Assembly: GCA_963691655.1 (NCBI GenBank)
Contig: OY829326.1
Span: 57,529,776 to 57,593,775, forward strand
Length of the DNA stretch: 64,000 nt
DNA from: Toxonevra muliebris
Lineage: Eukaryota; Arthropoda; Insecta; Diptera; Pallopteridae
Direction: 5' to 3'
This document shows, one piece after another, positions 1 through 12,600 of this stretch. The stretch's first letter is position 1, and each line of letters opens with the position of its first letter. The position numbers and the translations under genes are program-made. The notes under the pieces are model-generated. The model did not search any database. It was not told the origin of the DNA and worked only from the letters and a program-made list of their open reading frames with translations.

Positions 1-1500
1 ATTTGAATGTTGTTAGTGTTGCACTTATCCCAAAACGACAAATTCAGCATACAACACAAACAAAACTCTACATATACACATACACAAATTACAATGGAAC
101 ACATTTGTTGCAGTAGTATTTGGGTATATTTGTATTCTTTGCATTTTGCTTTCTCGTTTCTAAGTTCATGGAAAATTCTCTTAATTGATGTTTATTACAT
201 ACATATGTATAAATATACAGTCGCATACTTTTGCGAAAGTGTAAATAGTAGTGTGGTCACACTCATACACACACACAAGCACACACAAATAGCACTACTA
301 CTATTATAAGTTGTCAAGTCAATGTGGAGTCACAAATTGTATACACATATATCCTTGTGCATGTTTTTGTTATGTGGTAAGAGTGTTTGTTTATATCTTC
401 ATTGTATATATGTGTGTTTTTATGTTTTGTTGTTCAGTTTGACATTCTCTAAAAACATCTCAGTCAGTTGCAGTTGTAGTTAGGTTGCTGGTATTTAAAC
501 AATTTAAAATATTGTTTAAAAAAATTAGGTTTTAAGCAATTTTAAGTTATTGATTTAAATTTATGCACTAGATAGATATGTGGGTAAATCCATGAAGGAA
601 TAAGATTAAAAGTGAAGTAGGCTTTTTAGTTTATATTAATTTTTCTTGTTATCTATTCAATTGCAAAAGAGCACCGTCTATTTAACTAAACTCGGGAAAA
701 ACCAAGTCCGAATATAGACAATTTTCTTATAGGGTCAAACAATGGACAATTGGATCATATCTAATCAAATCTTAGGTACTTAAAGACAGAGAACTAAAAT
801 ATTTTCTATAAAAGTAAATGTGCTCCTAGAAAATGAAAAAAATGTAATGGTTTTTTCGCAGGATATTGAGAGCAAATTACAAGCTCATATTGGACTGACC
901 TTAAAGTAATAATTTGTTTTTTTAATGAAATTCAATTTTTAAGTCTGGGATTATTCCTATATCCGGAATTTGTGCCCATTCATACTTTAGATTGGGATAT
1001 TGAGAACTAGAATTTTCCAACTTTAGGACAAAATATAACGGAATCCATTTTCCGTTAATTTTGTGTGGGATTTTTGTTCCAGATATTTAGTTTGTCAAGA
1101 AATTGTAACATTTGTTTCAGTACTGCAGTATAACGATCATACAAACACTTGTAGCAAATGATGATTTACTTAAATTGATTGATTTCTTAAGCTACTTTAC
1201 TCTGACTTTAATGCTATCATATAAGTTGATACCTCTATGACTTTGTATACCAGTTCTGTATATCGATTTCCCCTTCACCTGATCATATCTGAAATAAGTA
1301 GGGCTCCGTATGGAACTCAAACGAACAGAGAAACTAGAAAGCGAGTTTATACATAGATGTGTGTAAAATTTCAAGTCTCTAGCTCAGCTGAAAGTTAGTT
1401 TAAAATCAATTGCGGAATTTGTACCGAACAATCAGGCAGATCAGAAAGAGTGTTAATAAGAGCACAGGGTTTGAAACTTTGGGAACGTTGACAGCGGTCA
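1..1500. other. AT-rich intronic sequence, no gene seen
   Basis: Contains short CA/TATG microsatellite tracts (around 255-290 and 335-430) and otherwise unremarkable AT-rich sequence. The open frames here are low-complexity and not supported as genes. The stretch 1190-1400 has more balanced base composition and may be the flank of the transposon that follows, but I recognise nothing in it. Confidence 0.6.
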
Positions 1501-1559
1501 TCACATAAACGTCAGATTTGACAAGCGTGTTCTATAAACTTGGGAATTTAAAAATTTTT

Positions 1560-2250
1560 TTCTCGAAAATTCACGTATTTTTGCTGCCAAAATGCGGAAA
1601 AAACGTACAGATTTTCCTCGGAATCATACACCAAGTGAAAAGAATGTACGGTAAACATTGAAAAAATTCGAGTCGACAGGGTCAGCATAAGATGTAAAAC
1701 CACCAACCCGTGCTGGGTCAGCTCAGTCTGTAGAAAATATTGCTTCTGTCAGTGAAAGTGTCGCGAAGAGCCCAAGAACATCAATTCTTCGGCTACTGTG
1801 CATCGAATTTCGACAAAAGATCTTGATTTACACGCCTACAAGAGCCAATTGACTCACGAATTGAACCCTGGAGACCACCGAAAGCGTCGGGAGTTTGCTG
1901 AATGGGTGCTGGAAAATATGGCTGTAAGTCGTAATTTTTGCTAACTATTATTTTTTTGGATGAGGCGCAATTATTTTGGCGGCTATGTCAACAAGCAAAA
2001 CTGTCACACTAAAAGTCACAGTTTGTTGCAATGGTGAGACAGTTACTGCCAACGGACAGCGATATCGTGCCACGATGAACGATTTTTCTCTCCTAAATTG
2101 GTTGATATTGACATGGAGGATTTCTAGGGGCTTGATTAAAAGTTAAGTTTCGCCAACGATACTAGAACGATTCAAGACTAAAAAGTCAACATTAGTGCCA
2201 CCATAGCTTAAGTGGAGCCGGCTTTATGCTAAAAAGTTTTTGAAAATTTT
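1560..2250 (+). pseudogene. Broken mariner/Tc1-superfamily transposase
   Basis: Conceptual translation, with frameshifts and stops, follows a mariner-superfamily transposase of the cut-and-paste DDE type. The N-terminal helix-turn-helix part has KPPTRAGSAQSVENIASV followed by SVAKSP. After a short internal loss it continues with SSATVHRISTKDLDLHAY, THELNPGDHRKRREFAEWVL, a DEA motif (the first catalytic Asp context) near 1960-1970, YVNKQN-like sequence near 1985-2005 and VTANGQRYRATMNDF near 2040-2080. Stops occur near 1652 and 1687, several more follow 2095, and the segment between the two catalytic motifs is largely deleted. No clean terminal inverted repeats were identified. It is an old, inactive copy, antisense to the host gene. 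Confidence 0.88.
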
Positions 2251-2299
2251 GAGAAAAGGGCGCTACAGTGTAATAGTAGGCGTGGGGCCATTTATATGA

Positions 2300-5200
2300 T
2301 GTGTTATCCCACGTATAATTTCCCAAGTCTCCACTAAAGGCTTAATTTTTTTTGCAAAATTTATGAGTTTTATTTAAAAAATAAACTTAACAAGAGTTGA
2401 AAGTAGTTCAATAGTCGTACTTTATGACTGGCCTATACATTTTTGATAACGCTTTCCCTTCACGTATAGCATAAATCTCAATAAAGATGACGTTAGTTGA
2501 CAAACTACAAAATAAAGTTAATTCAAAGATTTCTTGGGATTTTTTTTAAAAGTAACCATTTTAAATAAAAAAAAACGCACTTAATTTAACTTTTGCCACC
2601 CTTTTTTCCACTTTACAAATTTGCAGCTTTCCACTTTTCACTTTCTTGCTGCCCTTTTTGTTTTTGTTTTTTGTAGCTCATCATAAAAATGTCAACGGCA
2701 ACAAATTTTTGTTTCCGCCCCCGCCTGCACGTGTCCCAAGCCTCACGTTTTCTTTTAGCTCTTTTGTAAATGCGCGTGTTTTTTTTTTTTTTTTGATAAA
2801 ATTGTAGCCTCGAAACATTTTTGACCAAAAAATCACGGCACTGAAGAATGAGTAGAAAGAAAAATATTCATAAAAAATATAACAGAAAAAAAGATTGTAT
2901 GTTGTAAAATGCAAAATCCGCAAACGTTGAAAGAAAGAAAGCGAAAAAAGGTTAAAATGTAATTTCCAATGTTGTTACGCGTTTCAGTTTGTGTGTATGC
3001 GTGTCTATATGAATGCATGTACATGGCAGTGTGTGTGTGTGCCCGTTGTTTTGATTTTTTATTTTTTTTATTTTTATTTTTTTGTTACAACATGGCAACA
3101 TCATCATCATTGTTGCTTCGTTGTGTTGTGCTGCTGAAAAAGCCTTTAGGATATACATTTCGTTTTTATTTTTTTTTTGACAATTTCTTTTTGACCTGCA
3201 GTAGAAAGCTGTAGATGGACAACAGTGCACGCATACCGCATACCTCTCACTCTTCAAATGTATAAGTGTGCTGCTATACGCAAATTGAGCATAGTGGGAA
3301 AACACAGCACAAAGGGTGAGTGAAAGCAAAAGACTGTAGAGGGAATTGGTGAAAAATTTAAAAAACTCAATTTTCCTGTAGGGCAAATTGCTTGTTGGTT
3401 TCATGGCAGAAGTGGTGGTAAAGGCGGCGGCATACAAAGGGGTTACAAGGGTATATTTGAATAGATGGCGCGCAAGTGAAGGTGTATGCAATTGGAGCTG
3501 GTTGGGTTAAGTGTTGAGAGCGCATTGAAAATTGGGGTTGAATTGAAAGCAAATTGGTTATGAAATTGCAATTTCATTTTTCAAAAGTCAGTGAAATTTT
3601 TAGCATGTATTTTCGCATATACATATAAAATTGGTGAGTGTGTGAGAGTGAAGGTGATATTACCCCAACCACAAAGCAGTTTTCTCGAAAAAAAATTTCT
3701 ACGTTTTTTAAAAAATATTTGAACATTTTTCATTTCATTTGCAGTTAAATATTTTTTTTTTTAGAACTTATTTTTTGCTTAGTAGTTGCTGTTTAATTAA
3801 AAACAGTTCAATGTTTTTATGCCGTTCTCATTCTGTTTTCATTCAGCAATGATTAATTAGTAGGTATTCAAACAACATTTCAGCCAACTTGACGTATGAG
3901 TGATATGCAATTTTATTTTTCTAGTTGTTAGATACGTATGAGAAAGGCATTGAGAAATATTCAATTTAAAATATTTCCAAATAAATTCAAAGCTCATTTC
4001 TGCTGCTCCTTATATATGAGATTTAAACATTTGTCTTCTTTTTTTTTAGGTTTTTTCCTCTTTTGTTTTGATAACATTGTATATCAATTTCACCTAGAAA
4101 ACTAAAAATTTATAATACCTTTGGCTACAAAAATTCAAACTCATAATTTTCTTTTTTGGTCTCCTACCCAGAAATACAGAAACAAAAATTTTAAAAAATT
4201 TGCATATCACTTCATCTGCAAAAACTCAATTTTGTTTGCAGTTTATTTGTGAAAAGTATTCAGTGTAAAGTGTGTATCTGTGTATGTGCGACTGAGTATG
4301 TGTGCATATTTTTGATTTGAAGTGAAATGAAATAATATTTCCTAGTACATACTAGCAATATGTAGTGTGTGTATAAACAAAAAATTTGTAGTAAATTCTA
4401 TGAAATTGATGTTGTGACGTGTGTGCATCAAAGTTATGCAGTAAAGTATGCAACAAAACAAAAAAAAAAAAAACAACAAATTTTAGGAAAGAAAACTTTT
4501 CAAATATGTACCCTAAAAAACTAAAACAAAAACAATAATAACATATCTCTAAAACACACAGAGACCAAAAACATGCGAACATCTTCTATGCATACCAAAT
4601 AGCAATGGAAACATACATTTTTGTGTAAAAAACTACGATTTTACTTGGTATATTTGTTTAAAACACAAATAAATATAAATACATCTACTTGTAGATATTT
4701 AGAAAAAATAGAAAAATGCTAGAGATTTATCTGGCTTGGTTGGGATATGTAAATATTTTTTCTCCTTTCAGTGCGGAGGCTCAATTTCAAATGTATAGGT
4801 ATTTGGAAAAGTTTCTTTTCCAAATCAAAAAATTACAATTTTCCCAAAAGTATAATATGTAGCAGATAGATAAAGTAAAGAAAATAAAGTAGCTACCTTT
4901 GAATGTACATATGTGTGGAGTATATTAAGAATTGTGTCAAAATATATATGAAATATATATATATGAAAACTATGCCTATAGTTTATTAAATGTTTTTCGG
5001 ACACAAATGAATATTTTTCAATAAAGTTTGTTGGTAGAAATGAAATTTTTAATATTTTGTTGAGATGGAATGAAATATTTAAATAAATAAAAAATAAATA
5101 AAAACAAATAATAAACTAAATATATAAAAATAGAATATATGAAAAGTAAAACCAATAATATTTTTATTAAAAACAATAGGTACGTTTGTCGTTATTTCAT

Positions 5201-5460
5201 TAAAGCAAAAAAAAAAAAAATACAAAATATTTAAATTTACTCTCTTTTTATTTGATGCTGCTAAAAGGAAACATATTTTTTGTTTTATATATTATTAAAA
5301 TCAAATTCAAAGGAAAATATGCAATAAGATTTTTTTAATAAGTTTCTAATTTTTCTACATTTCCTTACTTATATTGCCCAGAAAAATTAATCTTCCTTAA
5401 AAAGATTAGTTGAAGTTTCTTAGTTTACACTTTTACTTAATTAAAAACACTTAGTATTAA
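2300..5460. other. AT-rich intronic sequence with homopolymers and TG/CA tracts
   Basis: Poly-T/poly-A runs (about 2779-2793, 4457-4474, 5206-5220), a TG tract near 3030 and (AT)n near 4940-4965. Open frames of up to 179 codons on the minus strand around 2952-3491 are low complexity and show no family resemblance, so I do not call genes here. Confidence 0.55.
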
Positions 5461-5800
5461 ATTATTCATAATTTTCTACATTTGTCTACATGTAAAATTT
5501 TTACTTTCTGTTTATCAGAGTCTTTTCTCAGTAACTTTTTTCATAATTTATGAACGTAAATAATATTTCTTTCAAGTTAATAGCCTTCTCGCATTGTTTT
5601 TTTTTTAATTTTTTTTCTTTTATTAAAAATTGCGCAATTTTAAGTAGTTTTTAATTTTTTACAATTTATAGTGGACATTATAAGGAAAACCGAAGTACTT
5701 GACTGAGTTAAGTTGTAAGTGCATAAAACGATTTTGAACTCGAACTTCTGTATAATTTTGAGTAATTTAAATTGATGTTTTACAATGGTTTTTTATATTT

Positions 5801-6110
5801 GAGAGGCTAAGAGGAAAAGTGGTATAACTTCTACGTTCAGAAAAAAGTGGAATAATTTTACTTAAGAGCAAAAGCAAAACGAAATATGTTCAGAGCAAAA
5901 GTGAAACGAAATATGTTCAGAGCGAAAACGGAATAAAAAACTATGCTGTTCTTGCTCTGAAAGAAATGTTATACCATTTTTGCTCTTACTTTTAAGGCGT
6001 TTCATTTTCACTCTAAACCGTATTACTTATGCCATTCTTGCACTGACACTCTAAATTATTTCACTTTTGCTCTTATATAAATTTTAGCCCGCTTTTCCTC
6101 TCAGCCTGTC
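5801..6110. mobile_element. Foldback element with ~22-bp inverted termini
   Basis: The left end (5801-5822, starting gagaggctaag) matches the reverse complement of the right end (6089-6110) with three mismatches. Inside, the two halves are also roughly complementary: agagcaaaagtgaaac-type motifs on the left (5865-5934) answer cacttttgctctta and ttttgctctt on the right (about 5985-6074). The whole ~310 bp could fold into a long imperfect hairpin. No transposase or clear target-site duplication is visible. It is most likely a MITE or foldback-type element, or an inverted duplication of a local repeat. Confidence 0.6.
5865..5934 (+). repeat. 27-bp tandem repeat, 2.6 copies
   Basis: Copies begin at 5865, 5892 and 5919 (partial), each starting agagcaaaag or agagcgaaaa. 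The first two differ at two positions. They form part of the left arm of the foldback element. Confidence 0.85.
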
Positions 6111-7830
6111 ATTTGTCTTAATCGTTTCTATTCAGAGATGCTCATTATTGTGTTATATACAGTTCTTTACATTTCAATGGAGAACAATGTAAATGAATCA
6201 CTTGATATGATTTAAGTTATTTGCATTTTTTTCTGTAGAACAATGCATGGGAAAATAAGGCAATGATATTGTTACAAGTACCTTCTAGCATATCTATTTT
6301 CCTCAACACCTTCTAATAAAAATGAGTAATATTGTGCTATTTTCAGTTCTATTCATTTCAATGTAGATAATAAGAAACAAACAAACAAATGTATAAATAG
6401 TATAAAAAGAAATTTTATTACAAGTTCTTTCTCACATATTTCCGATTTTTAGTGTTTTCTTTTCAGAAATGTGTAATATTAAATGTTTTTTTGTTGTCTA
6501 AATTTTAATATAGATAATACAAAAGTACAAAACATTATCTAAGATTTAGTTGTGCATAAATAGATTTTATTGCAAGACCCTCGAAGAAGCTTGAATTTCT
6601 GAATTTCTTCATATTTTCTATTTTCTACACAATATCTCTTAAGTTGTCTATATTTCAAAAAAGTACACTGATAAACTGATCAACAGAGTTTTATCAAATT
6701 TTTTTTTAGCAGTTAATACTTTAGAACGTATCGAGGTTTTGCTATTTTAATGCAGACAATATAAAAACGTTGAGTAGGAACGGAATTTGACAATATAAAA
6801 TTGTTATTCTATTTTGACATCGTTTCATTGAATATCCGGCACCTTTGAATAACATCTGTATAAAAATTTAAGGTTTTAATTAAAATTTCTCAAAATTTTA
6901 CAATTCTTTACAGTTAATGTAAAAAATAATAAAACAGTATGCTGAATATTATCTACATAAACCCATAGTTGGTCAGAAATGCTCGAAAAGTCAAAGCCAA
7001 CAAATTTTATTGTTTTTAATTTTAAATTTTAGCATATTTTCAACATATTTTTACATTCTATGTAGGCAATATGTAGAAAATATATATATTTTTTATTTTT
7101 CTACAGGTTGAGATTATCAATAATGTTTACGGCGTTTTAAAAAAGATGGGAAACCATTTTCTACATTCGATGAAGCCAATATGTAGGAAACACAAATGAA
7201 TTCTTCTAAGTTCATTTTTCGTTTTTGTAATGAATTACATTAAACGGTTGTACTAGAAGTATCAATAATGCAAATTAAACTTTCTAAGAAAGCACGAAAA
7301 GATTCTCTACATTCAATGTAGATAATATGTAAAAAATATAAATGGTTAGACAGAAGCTCGTTTTTAGTTCCCATACACTCAAATTATCAAAGTGCATTAA
7401 AAAACAGAAAAATATTGTCTACGTTCGTCATAAACTTGTAAATTATCCTTCTTAAGTTTATTTAATTCTATACACTTTTACACTAAACGTTTGCACTCGA
7501 ATTATCACTGTGCATGGTTTTCAAAAAAGGTAGAAAAAGATTTTCTGCATTTCATGTAGACAACATGTAAAAAATAAAATTGATTACACCTTAGTTTATT
7601 TTTGATTTCTATTCGCGCTAGTACGTTTGTACTAGAATTCTCACTATTCATAACATTCTGAAAAAGGAAGAAAACTATTTTCTATATTCAACGTAGATAT
7701 TATGTAGTTAGTTTCAAAAGTTATTTTTCATATATGCAGAGCATATTAAGCGTCGGCACTCAACTGTACTTGAACTATCGTTATACTAACTAAAAATGAT
7801 AAGTATAATGTAGACAATGAAAAAAATTAA

Positions 7831-10800
7831 GAAAACTCATTTTATATATTTTAGATTTAGCCTATCTTTCTCTTTTTCTATTACTTAACAATTGAGTTTC
7901 TACTTCCTTCCTTATTTTTCTGTTGCCGTTTTTTCAAGTTTATTGTAAGCAATAAAGCAAATTTACAACTGTTTCATATTCAACTTACTTAGTAAAGCAT
8001 AAAGTAGACAAAAACAAAAACAAGAACCTAATAAACGAACAGATACAAAAAAATGAAGTTTTTTACTGTTTGTGTTTTTTCTTTTGTTACATAAATAAAA
8101 AAAGTATCCTAAGGGTATAATTTCTAATGCCAACAAGAAATAAAGAAACAAGAACAAAAAAAAAAAAACCCAAAAAAACAAAAATTTCAAAGGCACAAGT
8201 CAAATGTGTGTATCAAGAGCAAACAAAAATTCAAGGACTCATTTTTTCTGGAGGCTGAATTTGAAGCTGTAATTTAGAGTGACCTGACTGAACTCATTTG
8301 AAAATTATGATTGTGAACTGTGACATTTTTGGTGTGTGCGTGAAAACAAAATATGAAAGAGATGTAGAAAAAAAGAAATAAAATAAAAAAAAGGATGTAA
8401 TTTTAAATGAAAAAAAAGACAAAATTATGAATTTTTAAAGTTATTAAAAAAATTTCAAGTAAATTATTAGTTCAACAAAGAAAAACATGCATGAGATGTT
8501 GTAATATAAGAGGAAAAATTGCAGCAAATTTTTATTTAAAAATTTTAATTTTAGATTCAACTTGCTGCTTTATATATTTTCAGACTGAGTTTTGTACTTT
8601 TTCTTTCAATATCTGATATACTTAGTGGCCTTTCTAATTACAATTGCATAATTTAATTTTTAATATTTCCTATAGTTTTGAGGTTAAGCTAGAAGTGAGT
8701 ATACAATTTATTTGTACCATATATTGGTTAACCACTTCATCAACAACATACAACATAAAACGACTACAACTCCAACAAAAACAACAATAATAATATTAAT
8801 AAGAAAATTGCAGCTGTCATGTTGGCAAAACAACAGCGCCAGCAACAGCACCTTGACAAGACATTTTAACATATCACAAATATGCATACAAACACATACA
8901 CATATTTATGCATATATGTATGAATGTATGTGAAATCACACTCCCTCACGTGAAAGTTTATGTATGCTTGAATGTGGTTTCTTATGCATTTGACTTTGTG
9001 GTTATGTGAGTGTATTTATGTGTGTGTGTGTGTGAATAGCAGTAGAAGTATGCAATATTTTTTTTATTTTTGGTTTATTTCTAGCTTGCAATGCTTAGGC
9101 ATTAATGCCAACATCATCATCATGAACGTCGTCGTCGTCGTCGTCGTCGCCAACACCGTCAACAACGCATCGTCCTATGCTTGGCTAAGCCGCAGAAACC
9201 TGTCGCCATCACCGTTGCCGCCTATTGTTTTTGCTTACAAATGCAAAAACGCTTTTGTTTCACACTTTCCACACATACACATACATAATATGCATGAAAG
9301 CGTAATTTTCTTGTTGTTGTTGATATTGTTTGTGTTATTTGTGTTAAGGCGTAGGAATTTGCCAGTGCAGCAATAATAATAGAGAGAGCCTTAACAACAA
9401 CAATGAAAAGTATATGTATGTGCCGTATATTTACGAATGTGTGTATGTGTTTGTGTGGTTTTTGTTGTATAATTATTATATTGTGGTCGCAGGAATGGTG
9501 GGAGATTGAATTCTTCTTTTACGCGAATTGTAAATTAATTTGTAGAATTTAACTTAAATTAGTGACTTTTTCATACAGGTTTAAGATTAAGAATAATGAA
9601 ATGAAAATTAAATTTATTTAGGAAAGTTTGAATTTTATCAGGACGATAAAAACAAAAAGTTTAATTATAAGTGTGCGTTGGAGAGTTTCCTTTTTTCAAA
9701 CTCCATTCGTTTTTGGTTTGAATTTTTATAGACTATTGATTCTTTTGCTTACTGGAAATCCCACTGCCTTTATGTCACATCAAAATTTGTCCGAAAATTT
9801 ATTTTTGTATTAAGAGAAACTTGTAGCGGTAGAAAAAGGTGGCTTTGAATATCTAGGGTTGCATTTTCATTTGAAACTTCCAGATCACAGACTACCATTG
9901 AGTAGGTCCGATTGCCGCAAAATCAATTTGTAAATACACAGTCAAATACAAAAAAAGAAGCAAAGTCTTGAATTAAGATACTGATTCAAATTAATTCTTC
10001 ACTTCCCTTTCTAAATTTACTTTATAGTCCTATCTAAATTGAAGCGTTGCACAGTGATTCGCCCCATAGACAAAATTAAAACAAATTCAAAATGTTAAAA
10101 CTAAACAAATTTAGTGTACTTTTAAAGATAACACTCCAATTAAGAAAACCCTAAAATATGTTGGCAAAAAAAAAAAACTAGTGTGGGTACAAGAGCAGCT
10201 TAAAGTCGACGAATTTTTAATAAAAATGTTTTATTGTTCGATTTTAATTTTTTAGTCAGTTTAGTAAAATACATCTGAAAAATAAGTTTTTAATTGTATC
10301 CTACAAAAAGTTCCAGTTTTATGTGCGCAATTTATCAAGAAAATTTACGGAGTTATTTCCTGATCAAGATTTGAATAGCTAAAAATTCTGCATTGTTCCA
10401 GAAGTTAAGAACTTTTGAAAATACGAAAACTGAAAGTTGAGGGATTTTGGCAGAGAAAATCAAGAAAATATGTGAAAATATGTGAAAATATGTTGCTTGA
10501 CTTTTTTTTTAATTTGAGAAGGCAAAAATATCCTCCGCTTTCTTGCGCTTTTGGGTAATAATTCAATTTAAAAATAGATCTGAACATGATTTTTTCAACT
10601 AAAATCGGACTTAACCGTTTTTTTTTTTAATTCTAAGTATGCAATAAAAATTGTTGAAGTTTCTGAAAAGGCCAATATCAACATTACTAAATAAAATAAA
10701 TTTTTGGAAAATCAAACTCCCCATTCTCCCATTATAGCATGCCAAACATGACGAAAATTAAACTGGCTAATTAAATCAGATTTTAGTGACTCAAAATTGA

Positions 10801-10899
10801 GCAGTATACGAATTGAGCATTTATACGAACAAATCGTTGCTTCGTTTATCTGTTAAAACCGCCTCTCATTATCTCTAAAATCCAACTCTCTTAAATATC
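7831..10899. other. AT-rich intronic sequence with triplet and dinucleotide tracts
   Basis: Holds a (GTC)n run at about 9128-9150, TG tracts near 9020 and 9435, poly-A runs near 8157-8168 and 10167-10178, and three 10-bp repeats of tgtgaaaata-type sequence at 10464-10493. No coding or mobile-element signal was recognised. Confidence 0.55.
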
Positions 10900-12600
10900 C
10901 TTAAGCTTCTACAAATGCTTCATACTACATTTTACTGTTTCAGATCATAATTTATTGATTCTGGCTGCCATTTGCCTCTGACTACTTGCTAATTGCTACT
11001 GGGTATCATTGCTTGTCTCAGATTACCATAGATCGCAATGGATGGTACCTAACGGCTTCAGATAGCTTTTACTTGTCTCCAATAGCCTTTAAAAGTTTCT
11101 TACTTCCTTTTACATTTCACTTCCTCTTACTAACTTTGACAGTTGTTGCCTGACTTACACTTCAGATCACATTAAAATTAAAAAATTACATAAAACTATA
11201 TCATAGTATATTAAATTACAACTGACTGCCTTCTATTGTCTGTGATTGGAATTGCCTGCTAGTGATTGCCTCTAGTTGCTGCAGAATATTTGCCCTCTGA
11301 TTTTTTTTATGCATGCCCTTTGGTTATTTCCTATGCATATTTTCTTTTGGCTTTGCCGTACTTATTTTTCATTTACTTATTGCCTGTGACAGCCTTTGAT
11401 TGCTTTAGACTCCCTCCTGAAATTATATCAGAATGGATCTGACTGCCTTCTATTGCCTTTGATTGCAACTGAGTTCCACTGATTAGCTTCGATTGCCTCA
11501 AAATCGCCTCTTAGCTAATACATTCTTTAGTTTTTTATTGCCTCTGACAAGATCATTGACTACCTGAGATTACTTCAGAAGGCATCTGACTTCATTGGAG
11601 CTTCAAAATGCTTTTAACTGTTTTCAATGGACTGTATCGTATTGTATTTGACTGTTGTTGTTCGCCTCATACTACCTCAAATCACATAAAAATTCAACTG
11701 ATTTTCTTCTATTGACTGTGATGTTAATTGACTACCAGCGGATGTCCCTCACTCCCACCGAATGTTTCTAGTTACTTCGAATTGCTTCCTTCTTCTTCTT
11801 GTTACTTTGTCTTACTTATTTATTACTTCCTATTGGTTCCGCATGCATTAGATTATTTCCTAAAATTATATCAAAAATGCATCTGATTGCCTGTTATTGA
11901 CTTTGATTGGAATTAGCTGCCACTGATAAACTCCGATTGCCTCAAAATGGATATGGCTACTATTGATTTTCTTCGAGACCCTCTTAACTATTATTTACCA
12001 TAGTCTTTATTGCTTCTAAAATTCATTGAACTCCTCAGGTGACCTTAGATTACACCACTACTTCAATCTGATTTTGGGTCCTATGGTTTATCTTTGACAG
12101 TTATTGACAGCCTTAGAACATCTTTGTTCACTTCAAAATACAGCTGACTGTCTACTATTGCATTTGATTTATTTGATACTGACTGACGATGGAATATTTT
12201 GCAGCTTCTACTTGTTACTATCTACTAAATTGTATTACCTGTTACAGCCACTGAATGCTTCAGATTACTTTCAGTTAGATCAGAATCTATTTGACTACCT
12301 CATATAACCTCAGATTTCGCATATCTACTTCTGGTTGGGCTGTTTTATTTGCCATTGATAGTCACTGACTGCCTTAGATTTTTGCTGATAACGTTGAGCA
12401 TTTAAGTTGGTTTTAATTGCTTCAGGTTACTTAAAGCAACCATCTTATATTACTTCAGAATTATATCAGAAAGCATCTGGTAGCTTTCTATTGCTTTTGA
12501 TTATAACTGGTAGCCGCTCATTAGCTTCAATTGCCTCTTAATACTTTCAATTTGCTCTTATATGTAGTCTACGCAAGTCACTGACTGCCTTTGATTACAT
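10900..12600 (+). repeat. Decayed minisatellite block based on gattgcct / ctgactgcc
   Basis: Short words such as gattgcct, ctgactgcc, ttctattgcc and cagattac recur throughout this 1.7 kb in shuffled, mutated order, giving a distinctly more balanced base composition than the flanks. It looks like an old minisatellite (short unit, perhaps 12-14 bp) that has lost register. The open frames within it are by-products of the repeat. Confidence 0.7.

Larger units (their letters stand above)
5470..7830 (+). repeat. Decayed tandem array with a recurrent ctacattcaatgtag core
   Basis: A core of the form ctacattcaatgtag, followed by a(c/t)aatatgta and an A-rich run, recurs in diverged form near 6175, 6355, 6500, 6750, 7055, 7160, 7300, 7540 and 7675. 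Spacing is roughly 110-190 bp. The core is itself palindromic (ctacatt/aatgtag). The array is too diverged for a clean unit to be defined by eye. A foldback element (5801-6110) lies inside its left part. A matching array in the opposite orientation lies at 29690-30975. Confidence 0.65.

Noticed and set aside
2952..3491. 179-codon minus-strand open frame
   Set aside because: Low-complexity Lys/Asn/Thr/His runs from poly-A and CA repeats; overlapping frames on both strands are equally open.
5470..7830. CRISPR-like array (regularly recurring palindromic core with unique spacers)
   Set aside because: Spacing is irregular, cores are diverged, and the host is an animal; it is a decayed satellite.
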